Positions 1 to 6,080 of a DNA stretch of 23,770 bases are shown here, piece by piece. The first letter of the stretch is position 1; each line of letters starts with the position of its first letter. The DNA comes from DASXSB01 sp036506275 (GTDB lineage Bacteria > Methylomirabilota > Methylomirabilia > Rokubacteriales > CSP1-6), in assembly GCA_036506275.1 (NCBI GenBank), contig DASXSB010000082.1, positions 1-23,770 on the forward strand, written 5' to 3'. Both the position numbers and the translations under genes were made by a program. The notes below the pieces were generated by a model. The model had not been told where the DNA came from. It ran no database searches and saw nothing but the letters and a program-made list of their open reading frames with translations.

Positions 1-93
1 GAGGACGTCTACAAGGCAACGGACCTTTGTTACAATGCCGCGAAATCCGGCAAATCCGACGTGAAGACGCACTGGCTCGGCGTCCGAGAATAG
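1..93 (+). CDS. 2-oxoacid:ferredoxin oxidoreductase alpha subunit, C-terminal fragment
   Basis: Frame 1 is open from the window edge and encodes 30 residues ending in HWLGVRE before a TAG stop at 91-93. The start lies outside the window. It ends 9 bp before a clear PorB-type beta subunit. In this family alpha (or fused gamma-alpha) genes usually lie directly upstream of beta, so I infer the tail of PorA. The visible residues alone carry no diagnostic motif, so the assignment rests on context. Confidence 0.6.
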   Translation, partial: EDVYKATDLCYNAAKSGKSDVKTHWLGVRE

Positions 94-102
94 GAGACCT
101 CC

Positions 103-1131
103 ATGGCGGAGACGACGTTCAGCAACGCCACCCAGATCCTCGAGCCGTTCAAGGGGATCAAGAAGGTGACCATCGAGGAGTACTTCACGTCCGGCCACCG
201 TACGTGCCAGGGCTGCGAGTCGGCGCTCGTCATGAAGCTGATGGTCAAGGCCGCCGGTGCGCGCACGATCGTGCTCGGTTCTACGGGGTGCATGTACGTG
301 GCGAACACCACCTACTACACCACGCCCTGGGTGGTGCCGTGGATGCACACCCAGCTCGGATCCTCGGGCTCGGCGGCGCTCGGCACCGCGGCCGGGCTCA
401 AGTCGCTCATGCGGAAGGGCAAGATGAAGGCGGAGCCGATCAACGTGATCGCGTTCTGCGGTGACGGCGGCGGCGCCGACATGGGGATCGGCGCCATCTC
501 GGCCACGCTCACGCACAAGGAGTACAACTCGCTCATCCTGCTCTACGACAACGAGTCGTACGCCAACACCGACATCCAGCTCTCGGGGATGACACCGTAC
601 GGCGCCAACACGACGTTCAGCCCGCCCGGCTCCGTCAAGCGCCTCATCCACACGCGCTGGAAGAAGAACATGGCGGGCATGATGGCCGTCGGTCATCCGG
701 AATGCCGGTACGTGGCCACCGTGTGCGCGTCCTACGCGGTCGAGATGATGAACAAGGTCCGGCGCGCACTCACCATCGGCGGCCCCACCTTCATCCACTC
801 CCTCGATCCGTGCCCGAAGGGGTGGGATTACGACCCCATGCTCTCTCACGAGCTGGGCGAGCTCGCCATCGAGACCGGCCTCTTTCCCCTCTACGAGGTG
901 GAGGACGGCGTGGTGAAGTACTACGGCAAGACGAAAGCTCTCATCGAGGGGCGCAAGCGGAAGCCCGTGCGCGAATATCTCCTGAAGCAGGGCCGCTTCG
1001 CCCACTTCACGGAAGAAGACCTCGGCTACTTCCAGGCCAAGGTGGACGAGATGTGGGACACGTGGGAAATCCCGGCGGTGATACCGTTCCGGCGGCTGGA
1101 CGCGAGCAAGGCCGCCCTCGGAGTGAAGTAG
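103..1131 (+). CDS. porB: Pyruvate (2-oxoacid):ferredoxin oxidoreductase, beta subunit
   Basis: The product is a 342-aa cytoplasmic, thiamine-diphosphate- and [4Fe-4S]-binding subunit of a 2-oxoacid:ferredoxin oxidoreductase. With the alpha subunit it would decarboxylate pyruvate (or a related 2-oxoacid) to acyl-CoA and reduce ferredoxin. The TPP/Mg motif GDGGGADMG is at residues 120-128, followed by the YDNE segment (148-151). Cluster cysteines are probably C35 and C38 (CQGC), C63 in the STGC segment, and C208. The length fits stand-alone PorB proteins. The ATG at 103 lies 9 bp after the upstream stop, which suggests translation in one operon with alpha. Pyruvate is the likeliest substrate, but 2-ketoisovalerate or another 2-oxoacid cannot be excluded from sequence. 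Confidence 0.9.
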   Translation: MAETTFSNATQILEPFKGIKKVTIEEYFTSGHRTCQGCESALVMKLMVKAAGARTIVLGSTGCMYVANTTYYTTPWVVPWMHTQLGSSGSAALGTAAGLKSLMRKGKMKAEPINVIAFCGDGGGADMGIGAISATLTHKEYNSLILLYDNESYANTDIQLSGMTPYGANTTFSPPGSVKRLIHTRWKKNMAGMMAVGHPECRYVATVCASYAVEMMNKVRRALTIGGPTFIHSLDPCPKGWDYDPMLSHELGELAIETGLFPLYEVEDGVVKYYGKTKALIEGRKRKPVREYLLKQGRFAHFTEEDLGYFQAKVDEMWDTWEIPAVIPFRRLDASKAALGVK

Positions 1132-1168
1132 CTAGCTCCCGGAACCATTTACTGGTCGATGGGTTTAT

Positions 1169-1203
1169 AGCAGGGCCAAGCGCCACGCGTGCTTGGCCCT
1201 GCT
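1169..1203 (+). terminator. Perfect 13-bp inverted repeat, putative transcription terminator after porB
   Basis: Arms agcagggccaagc (1169-1181) and gcttggccctgct (1191-1203) are exact reverse complements around a 9-nt loop. The repeat sits 38 bp after the porB stop and 31 bp before the tctC start. It is followed by only a short T-rich patch (gcatttct), so it is an imperfect intrinsic terminator. It may instead be an mRNA-stabilising or attenuating hairpin separating the two operons. Confidence 0.6.
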
Positions 1204-1234
1204 CTGCATTTCTCGGAAACGTGAGGAGGCGCCC

Positions 1235-2230
1235 ATGGGACACAGTCGTCTCGGCTGCGGCATCGTTGCCCTTGTGATCCTCGCCATGGTGATTCCCGCG
1301 CGCGCGGAATGGGAACCGACGAAGCCGATCGAGTTCGTGGTGCCGGCGGGCACGGGCGGGGGCGCCGACCAGATGGCGCGCCTGATCGCCGGCATCGCCG
1401 ACAAGCACCGGCTGGCGCCGCGACCGTTCATCGTCATCAACAAGTCGGGCGGAGCGGGGGCGGAAGGCTTCCTCGACGTGAAGGGCAAGAAGGGCGAGGC
1501 CCACACGATCGTCATCACCCTCTCGAACCTGTTCACGACGCCGCTCCACACCGGGATCCCGTTCAACTGGCGCGATCTCACTCCCATCGCCCGCCTCGCC
1601 CTCGACCAGTTCATCCTGTGGGTGAACGCGGAGACGCCCTACAAGACCGCCAAGGAATATCTGGCGGCCGTGAAGGAGAAGCAGTGCAAGGAGCGCCAGA
1701 ACGGCCAGTGCGCGATGGGCGGCACCGGTTCCGCGCAGGAGGACCAGATCCTCACCATCCAGCTCGAGCAGGCGCAGAGCGCGAAATTCACGTACGTGCC
1801 CTTCAAGGGCGGCGGTGAGGTGTGCGTGAATCTCGTGGGCAAGCACGTCGACTCCACCGTCAACAACCCGATCGAGTGCGCGAGCCAGTGGAAAGCCGGC
1901 CGCGTCCGGCCTCTCGGTGTGTTCGACACCGCTCGCATTCCCGACGGCGAATGGAAGACGATACCCACCATCAAGGAGGCGCTCGGCACCGACGTCCACT
2001 ACCTGATGCTGCGCGGAATCTTCGGCGCTCCCAACATGCCCAAGGACGCCGTGGACTGGTACGTCGCCTTCTTCAAGAAGGTGGTGGAGACGCCGGAGTG
2101 GAAGAAGTACATGGAGGACGGCGCCCTCAAGCCGGCCTTCGCCACCGGCGCCGAGTACGTGAAGTGGGTGGAGGAGAACGAGCAACTCCACAAGGAGCTG
2201 ATGACCAAGGGCGGCCTCCTGAAGAAGTGA
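1235..2230 (+). CDS. tctC: TTT-family tripartite tricarboxylate transporter substrate-binding protein (TctC/Bug type)
   Basis: The product is a 331-aa periplasmic solute-binding protein of a secondary tripartite transporter. It captures an organic acid (a carboxylate such as citrate, or another small acid) and delivers it to the TctA/TctB membrane subunits. The N-terminus is a signal peptide: a hydrophobic core at about residues 8-21, then ARA before EWEPTKPIE, with likely cleavage after A24. The segment PAGTGGGADQMAR (37-49) is the characteristic Bug/TctC ligand-binding loop. I chose the ATG at 1235 because GAGGAGG (about 1223-1229) precedes it. An in-frame ATG 42 bp upstream would weaken the signal peptide and lies in the hairpin region. 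The stop overlaps the tctB ATG by 1 bp. The ligand is unknown. Confidence 0.88.
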   Translation: MGHSRLGCGIVALVILAMVIPARAEWEPTKPIEFVVPAGTGGGADQMARLIAGIADKHRLAPRPFIVINKSGGAGAEGFLDVKGKKGEAHTIVITLSNLFTTPLHTGIPFNWRDLTPIARLALDQFILWVNAETPYKTAKEYLAAVKEKQCKERQNGQCAMGGTGSAQEDQILTIQLEQAQSAKFTYVPFKGGGEVCVNLVGKHVDSTVNNPIECASQWKAGRVRPLGVFDTARIPDGEWKTIPTIKEALGTDVHYLMLRGIFGAPNMPKDAVDWYVAFFKKVVETPEWKKYMEDGALKPAFATGAEYVKWVEENEQLHKELMTKGGLLKK

Positions 2231-2691
2231 TGCGGACGGCGGACCTCGTCACCGCCTCGTTCCTCGCTCTCATCGCCGGCGTCGTGCTCTTCGACTCCGT
2301 GCGATTGGGGGTGGGGTGGGGTAGCGACGGTCCCCGCAGCGGCTTCTTTCCGTTCTGGCTGGCGGTGTTCATGCTCGCGGCCTGTGTGGCCATCTTGGTG
2401 CAGGCGTGGCGCGCGCGCCCGGCGAGGCCTTTCGTCACCCGCGAACAGGCTGGTCCCGTCCTCAAGGTGCTCATTCCGGCCACGGCGCTCGTGGTCCTCA
2501 CGCAGTTCATCGGTCTCTACGTTGCGTCCGCGTTCTACACCGCCGTCTACATGCGCTGGATCGGGCACCACCGCTGGCCGGTGGTGCTGCTCGTCTCCAT
2601 CGGCCTTCCCGTGGTCACCTTTCTCGTCTTCGAGAAGTGGTTCCTCGTCCCCATGCCGAAGGGGCCACTCGAGGCTTGGCTCGGTTACTGA
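2230..2691 (+). CDS. tctB: TTT-family transporter small membrane subunit (TctB)
   Basis: The product is a 153-aa integral membrane protein with about four hydrophobic segments: near residues 7-24, 37-58, 78-100 and 115-132. This is the usual length and layout of TctB, the small membrane partner of TctA. The FFPFW segment after the first helix is typical of the family. The ATG shares one base with the tctC stop (TGATG), and the stop is 2 bp before tctA, so the three subunits are almost certainly translationally coupled. TctB sequences diverge strongly, and the assignment leans on this position between tctC and tctA. Confidence 0.85.
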   Translation: MRTADLVTASFLALIAGVVLFDSVRLGVGWGSDGPRSGFFPFWLAVFMLAACVAILVQAWRARPARPFVTREQAGPVLKVLIPATALVVLTQFIGLYVASAFYTAVYMRWIGHHRWPVVLLVSIGLPVVTFLVFEKWFLVPMPKGPLEAWLGY

Positions 2692-2693
2692 CG

Positions 2694-4214
2694 ATGGGCT
2701 TCGAGAACCTCCTTCTCGGCTTCCACATCGCGATCACGCCCTTCAATCTCTTCGTGGCCGTGATCGGTATCGCGCTCGGCACGATCATCGGCGTGTTGCC
2801 CGGGCTGGGGGGCGCCAACGGCGTCGCCATCCTCCTTCCGCTCACGTTCACCATGCCGCCCACGTCGGCGATCATCCTCCTCACGTCGCTCTACTGGGGG
2901 GCGCTCTTCGGCGGCGCCATCACGTCGATCCTCTTCAACATCCCCGGGGAGCCGTGGTCGGTGGCGACGACGTTCGATGGGTACCCGATGGCCAAGCAAG
3001 GCCTCGGAGGGCAGGCCCTCACGGCAGCCTTCACGTCGTCCTTCGTGGGCGCCTTCTTCTCGATCGTCCTCATCACGCTCTTCGCCCCCATCCTCGCCGA
3101 GATCGCGCTCAAGTTCGGGCCTCCGGAGTTCTTCGCCATCCAGCTCCTCACGTTCTCGAGCTTCGTTGGTCTCGGCGGCGGCAACCCCCTCAAATCCTTC
3201 GTCTCCATCCTGCTCGGCTTCATCCTGGCCGCGGTCGGGCTCGACATCGTCACCGGGCAGCTCCGCATGACGTTCGGCTTCACCGACCTCATGAAGGGCT
3301 TCGACTTCATCGTGGCCGTCATCGGGCTCTTCGGCATCGGCGAGATCTTGCTGACGGTGGAAGAGGGCTTGCGCTTCCAGGGCGCGCGTACGCGTATCAA
3401 TCCCACCGTCGTCCTCGAGACCTGGAAGGTGCTGCCCCGCTACTGGCGCACGTTCGCGCGCGGCTCCTTCATCGGCTTCTGGATGGGATTCAAGCCGGGC
3501 GGGGCCACCCCCGCCTCCTTCATGAGCTACGCTTTCGCCAAGCGCTTCTCGCGGCATCCGGAGCGGTTCGGGACGGGCGAGCTGGAGGGCATCGTGGCTC
3601 CCGAGACGGCCGCCCACGCCGCCGGCGTCGCCGCCATGCTGCCCATGATCACACTCGGCATCCCCGGCTCACCGACGGCGGCGGTGATGCTGGGCGGGCT
3701 CATCATCTGGGGATTGCAGCCGGGCCCCATGCTCTTCAAGGAGAAGCCGGACTTCGTGTGGGGCCTGATCGCGAGCATGTACACGGGCAACATCATCGGC
3801 GTGCTCATGGTGCTCATCTTCGTGCCGTTCTTCGCGGCCATCCTGCGCATCCCCTTCGCGATCCTCACCCCGCTCATCGTGGTGGTGTGCGCCATCGGCT
3901 CCTACGCCGTGCACAACAGCATGATCGACATCTGGTACATGCTGATCTTCGGCGTCGTGGGCTACGTCTTCAAGAAGCTCGACTACCCGCTGGCGCCGCT
4001 GGTGCTCGCCCTCGTGCTCGGCGACCTCGCCGAGAATGCGCTCCGCCAGAGCCTGATCATGTCGCAGGGCTCGCTCACGATCTTCTTGGCGCGCCCGATC
4101 TCAGGCGTCATCACGGCGGTGGCGATCCTCTTCTTCGCGTTGCCCGTGGTCACGCCATGGTGGCGGCGGCTGCGGGGGACCACCGTGACGGCGCCCGCGG
4201 CCCACCGGACCTAG
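2694..4214 (+). CDS. tctA: TTT-family transporter large membrane subunit (TctA)
   Basis: The product is a 506-aa polytopic inner-membrane protein, about 12 hydrophobic segments, that forms the transport channel of the tripartite tricarboxylate system and uses an ion gradient. Family hallmarks are visible: the glycine-rich stretch IIGVLPGLGGANGVAILLP near residues 31-49, the segment SLYWGALFGGAITSILFNIP (about 65-84), and PGSPTAA in the second half, which is consistent with an internal repeat. The length is standard. The ATG lies 2 bp after tctB, with coupling rather than a clear Shine-Dalgarno. The C-terminus ends in a short hydrophilic tail rich in Ala, Thr and Pro. Confidence 0.92.
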   Translation: MGFENLLLGFHIAITPFNLFVAVIGIALGTIIGVLPGLGGANGVAILLPLTFTMPPTSAIILLTSLYWGALFGGAITSILFNIPGEPWSVATTFDGYPMAKQGLGGQALTAAFTSSFVGAFFSIVLITLFAPILAEIALKFGPPEFFAIQLLTFSSFVGLGGGNPLKSFVSILLGFILAAVGLDIVTGQLRMTFGFTDLMKGFDFIVAVIGLFGIGEILLTVEEGLRFQGARTRINPTVVLETWKVLPRYWRTFARGSFIGFWMGFKPGGATPASFMSYAFAKRFSRHPERFGTGELEGIVAPETAAHAAGVAAMLPMITLGIPGSPTAAVMLGGLIIWGLQPGPMLFKEKPDFVWGLIASMYTGNIIGVLMVLIFVPFFAAILRIPFAILTPLIVVVCAIGSYAVHNSMIDIWYMLIFGVVGYVFKKLDYPLAPLVLALVLGDLAENALRQSLIMSQGSLTIFLARPISGVITAVAILFFALPVVTPWWRRLRGTTVTAPAAHRT

Positions 4215-4228
4215 GCGCGAGGTCGCCC

Positions 4229-4936
4229 ATGCTCGTCATGGCCCTGCTCACGAGCCCCGAGTTCTGGCTGCGCCTGGGCAGCATCGCGGTGCTGAACCTG
4301 CTGCTCTCCGGCGACAACGCCCTCGTCATCGCCCTCGCCGTCCGCGCGCTGCCGCGGCGCCAGCGCATCGCAGGCCAGGTGTGGGGGGCCCTGGGCGCGG
4401 TCGCGCTCCGGCTGGTCTTCGTCGGCATCGTGACCGTGCTCCTCACGGTGCCGCTCCTTCAGTTCGTGGGCGGCCTCCTCCTCGTGTGGATCTCGGTGAA
4501 GCTCGTACGTCCGGAGGGCGCGGCCGACGAGGGCGGACGCCATGGCGCGTCGTTGTGGGAGGCGATCTGGATCATCGTGGTGGCGGACGTCACCATGAGC
4601 CTCGACAACGTCCTCGCCATCGCCGCCGCCGCTCACGGCGATTTCATGCTCGTCATGTTCGGGATCGGCCTCTCTCTTCCGATCGTGGTGTGGGGAGCGG
4701 GTCTTCTGGCGCGGCTCATGAACCGGCATACGTGGGTGGTGTGGGTGGGCGGTGGATTCCTCGCCTACGTGGCGGGCGAGATGATGCTCGAAGATCCGAT
4801 GATCGTGCGCTGGCTCGGTGACACCGCGGCCGCCCTCCACCGTCCGCTTCCGGTCGTGCTGGGGGCGGTGGTGACGATGCTCGGCTGGTGGCTCGCGCGC
4901 ACGGCACGCCGGTCGCCGGTGCCGGAGAACGTATGA
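4229..4936 (+). CDS. TerC/YjbE-family integral membrane protein (putative metal exporter)
   Basis: The product is a 235-aa inner-membrane protein with about seven hydrophobic segments. The two halves carry the paired acidic signatures of the TerC family: LLSGDNALVIALA (about residues 25-37, with D29 and N30) and ADVTMSLDNVLAIA (119-132, with D120, D126 and N127). Family members have been linked to Mn or other divalent metal export and to tellurite resistance; the substrate here is not visible. The start at 4229 (MLVMALL) is 14 bp after tctA; an ATG at 4238 is an alternative. The 3' end overlaps the GntR regulator by 4 bp. Finding TerC between a TTT transporter and its likely regulator is unusual. 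Confidence 0.87.
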   Translation: MLVMALLTSPEFWLRLGSIAVLNLLLSGDNALVIALAVRALPRRQRIAGQVWGALGAVALRLVFVGIVTVLLTVPLLQFVGGLLLVWISVKLVRPEGAADEGGRHGASLWEAIWIIVVADVTMSLDNVLAIAAAAHGDFMLVMFGIGLSLPIVVWGAGLLARLMNRHTWVVWVGGGFLAYVAGEMMLEDPMIVRWLGDTAAALHRPLPVVLGAVVTMLGWWLARTARRSPVPENV

Positions 4937-5691
4937 GCACGGACGGGCGACGGGCGGGCGGTGACCAGGAGCGTCGGGGTGTGGAGATCGCGCCCATCAA
5001 GTCGACGCGGATCTACGAGGAGATCATCCGCCAGGTCAAGCAGATGATCGCGGAGGGCCGTCTCAAGACGGGCGATCGGCTGCCGCCCGAGCGCGATCTC
5101 GCCGAGAAGTTCGTGGTGAGCCGCACGTCGGTGCGGGAAGCCCTGCGCGCGCTGGAGAGCCTCGGCCTCATCGAGATCCGGCCCGGCGAGGGAACGTTCG
5201 TGCGCGGAGTCTCCGTGGAAGCGCTGATCGAGCCGCTCGCGCTCGCGATGCTGTCCCAGCGCGAAGCGACCGCCGAGCTCTTCGAAACGCGTCGCCTCCT
5301 GGAGCCGCTGATCGCCGGCCTCGCCGCCCAGCGGGCCACGCCCGAAGAGATCCAGGAGATGGAACGCATTCTCGAGGAGCAGGCCAAGGAGATTGCGGCG
5401 GGGAAGTCCGGCGTGCGGCAAGACGCGGAATTCCATGCCGCCATCTCCAGCGCCGCGCACAATCGCGCGATCACCCGCGTCGTGCACGCGATCATGGACC
5501 TGCTCACGCAGAGCCGCGAAGAATCGCTCAACACCCCTGGTCGCGTGCAGCGTTCCCACGAGGATCACCGACGAATTCTCGAATCGATCCGGGACCGCAA
5601 GCCCGCCGCCGCCGAGCGCGCGATGGCCGACCACGTGGCGGCGGTGGAAGCGCTCGTGCTCGGCCTCGCCGCCAAGGCCCCGCCGCCTTGA
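4933..5691 (+). CDS. GntR-family transcriptional regulator with FCD domain (FadR subfamily)
   Basis: The product is a 252-aa cytoplasmic DNA-binding protein. A GntR winged helix-turn-helix spans about residues 24-92 (LPPERDLAEKF, SRTSVREALRALESLGLI, then a GEGTFV wing). The C-terminal all-helical FCD effector domain spans about 100-245. Likely metal or ligand residues in the FCD are D164 and H168 (DAEFH), H212 (DHRRI) and H234 (DHVAAVE). FCD regulators typically sense organic acids such as lactate, pyruvate, gluconate or citrate, which fits control of the adjacent TTT transporter; that link is inference. The ATG overlaps the terC stop (ATGA). The stop codon overlaps a promoter-like -35 for the leader region downstream. 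Confidence 0.9.
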   Translation: MSTDGRRAGGDQERRGVEIAPIKSTRIYEEIIRQVKQMIAEGRLKTGDRLPPERDLAEKFVVSRTSVREALRALESLGLIEIRPGEGTFVRGVSVEALIEPLALAMLSQREATAELFETRRLLEPLIAGLAAQRATPEEIQEMERILEEQAKEIAAGKSGVRQDAEFHAAISSAAHNRAITRVVHAIMDLLTQSREESLNTPGRVQRSHEDHRRILESIRDRKPAAAERAMADHVAAVEALVLGLAAKAPPP

Positions 5692-5717
5692 CCACCTCGA
5701 CGGGCGTCGCGTATACT
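5688..5717 (+). promoter_or_regulatory. Putative sigma70-type promoter P1 for the ppdK leader region
   Basis: A TTGACC -35 box (5688-5693, overlapping the GntR gene stop) and a TATACT -10 box (5712-5717) are separated by 18 bp. Initiation about 6-8 bp after the -10 would fall at 5723-5725, immediately before the ATG at 5726, so the leader ORF could be translated as a leaderless message. The boxes match the consensus well in a GC-rich background, but no transcript start is known. Confidence 0.55.
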
Positions 5718-5725
5718 CGCCGATC

Positions 5726-5809
5726 ATGCTGATGCCGACTTCGCGCGTGCTGACGCTGGGGCGAATTCTCCTGGCACTGCCGGGCCTGCCCGGAGCATCG
5801 GCGAAGTAA
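5726..5809 (+). CDS. Possible 27-aa leucine-rich leader peptide upstream of ppdK
   Basis: A short frame begins at ATG 5726 (alternative ATG 5732) and ends at TAA 5807-5809. It encodes 27 residues with 7 Leu plus one Val and one Ile, including RILLALPGLPG. It starts just downstream of a promoter-like sequence and is followed by hairpins and a terminator, the arrangement of an attenuation leader. The downstream run of genes includes ilvBNC and leuAB, so a Leu-responsive leader would make sense. No Shine-Dalgarno is visible; leaderless initiation would be required. The sequence alone does not prove it is translated. Confidence 0.35.
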   Translation: MLMPTSRVLTLGRILLALPGLPGASAK

Positions 5810-5849
5810 CGGTTCGCCGGATGCCACGGGCAGGAGGACGGCCCGTGGC
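5780..5849 (+). promoter_or_regulatory. Consecutive hairpins of the ppdK leader RNA (candidate attenuator)
   Basis: Three stem-loops follow each other. Hairpin a: ccgggc (5780-5785) pairs with gcccgg (5788-5793). Hairpin b: gcatcggcgaa (5795-5805) pairs with ttcgcc-g-gatgc (5813-5824, one bulged g), with the leader UAA in its loop. Hairpin c: gccacgggc (5823-5831) pairs with gcccgtggc (5841-5849). The second arm of c can instead pair with 5867-5875, the first arm of the terminator that follows, giving a potential antiterminator. Hairpins b and c share bases 5823-5824, so they compete slightly. Confidence 0.5.
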
Positions 5850-5862
5850 GCGGAGAGCGATG

Positions 5863-5898
5863 AAAGGCCACGGGTTGACAGACCCGTGGCCTTTGCTT
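5863..5898 (+). terminator. Strong intrinsic terminator in the ppdK leader region
   Basis: A perfect 13-bp inverted repeat, aaaggccacgggt (5863-5875) and acccgtggccttt (5882-5894), surrounds a 6-nt loop and is followed by gctttt. This is a textbook rho-independent terminator. Its core is the same GCCACGGG/CCCGTGGC sequence used by the hairpin at 5823-5849, so the four arms can pair in alternative ways. It may end transcription from the GntR gene and/or act as the 3:4 terminator of an attenuator. Confidence 0.75.
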
Positions 5899-5991
5899 TT
5901 GAAGGGGCCGCGAGCGGTTTGGCGGCGGCGCGACGGCCAAGGAAAGGGGCAACGGTGGGGCGGTCGGTGGATCCCGGAGACAGGCGAGCGA

Positions 5992-6019
5992 TTGACACTC
6001 CCGCTCGCGATCCTATAGC
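5992..6019 (+). promoter_or_regulatory. Putative sigma70-type promoter P2 for ppdK
   Basis: TTGACA (5992-5997) and TATAGC (6014-6019) are separated by 16 bp and lie about 60 bp upstream of the ppdK ATG. The -35 is a perfect consensus. Transcription from here would bypass the terminator at 5863-5898. The rest of the 389-bp gap between the GntR gene and ppdK (5899-5991 and 6020-6080) shows no further convincing element. Confidence 0.6.
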
Positions 6020-6080
6020 CTTGAAAGACTTTTTCACGGATTCAACCGGGGATCGCCGCCCAGGACGGAGACCTGCGCCC

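Noticed and set aside
2384..4936. Apparent 850-aa fusion upstream of TerC
   Set aside because: The first two thirds lie out of frame with tctB and tctA and are Arg/Pro/His-rich. Only the part from 4229 has family sequence.
5780..5898. Known riboswitch class (glycine, cobalamin, SAM, fluoride or guanidine) upstream of ppdK
   Set aside because: I compared the conserved sequence motifs I remember and found no match; only simple stems are evident.
5886..6080. N-terminal extension of PPDK from GTG 5886
   Set aside because: It would start inside the terminator hairpin, cross the promoter at 5992-6019, and add non-conserved residues before the family start at MTKYVYSF.
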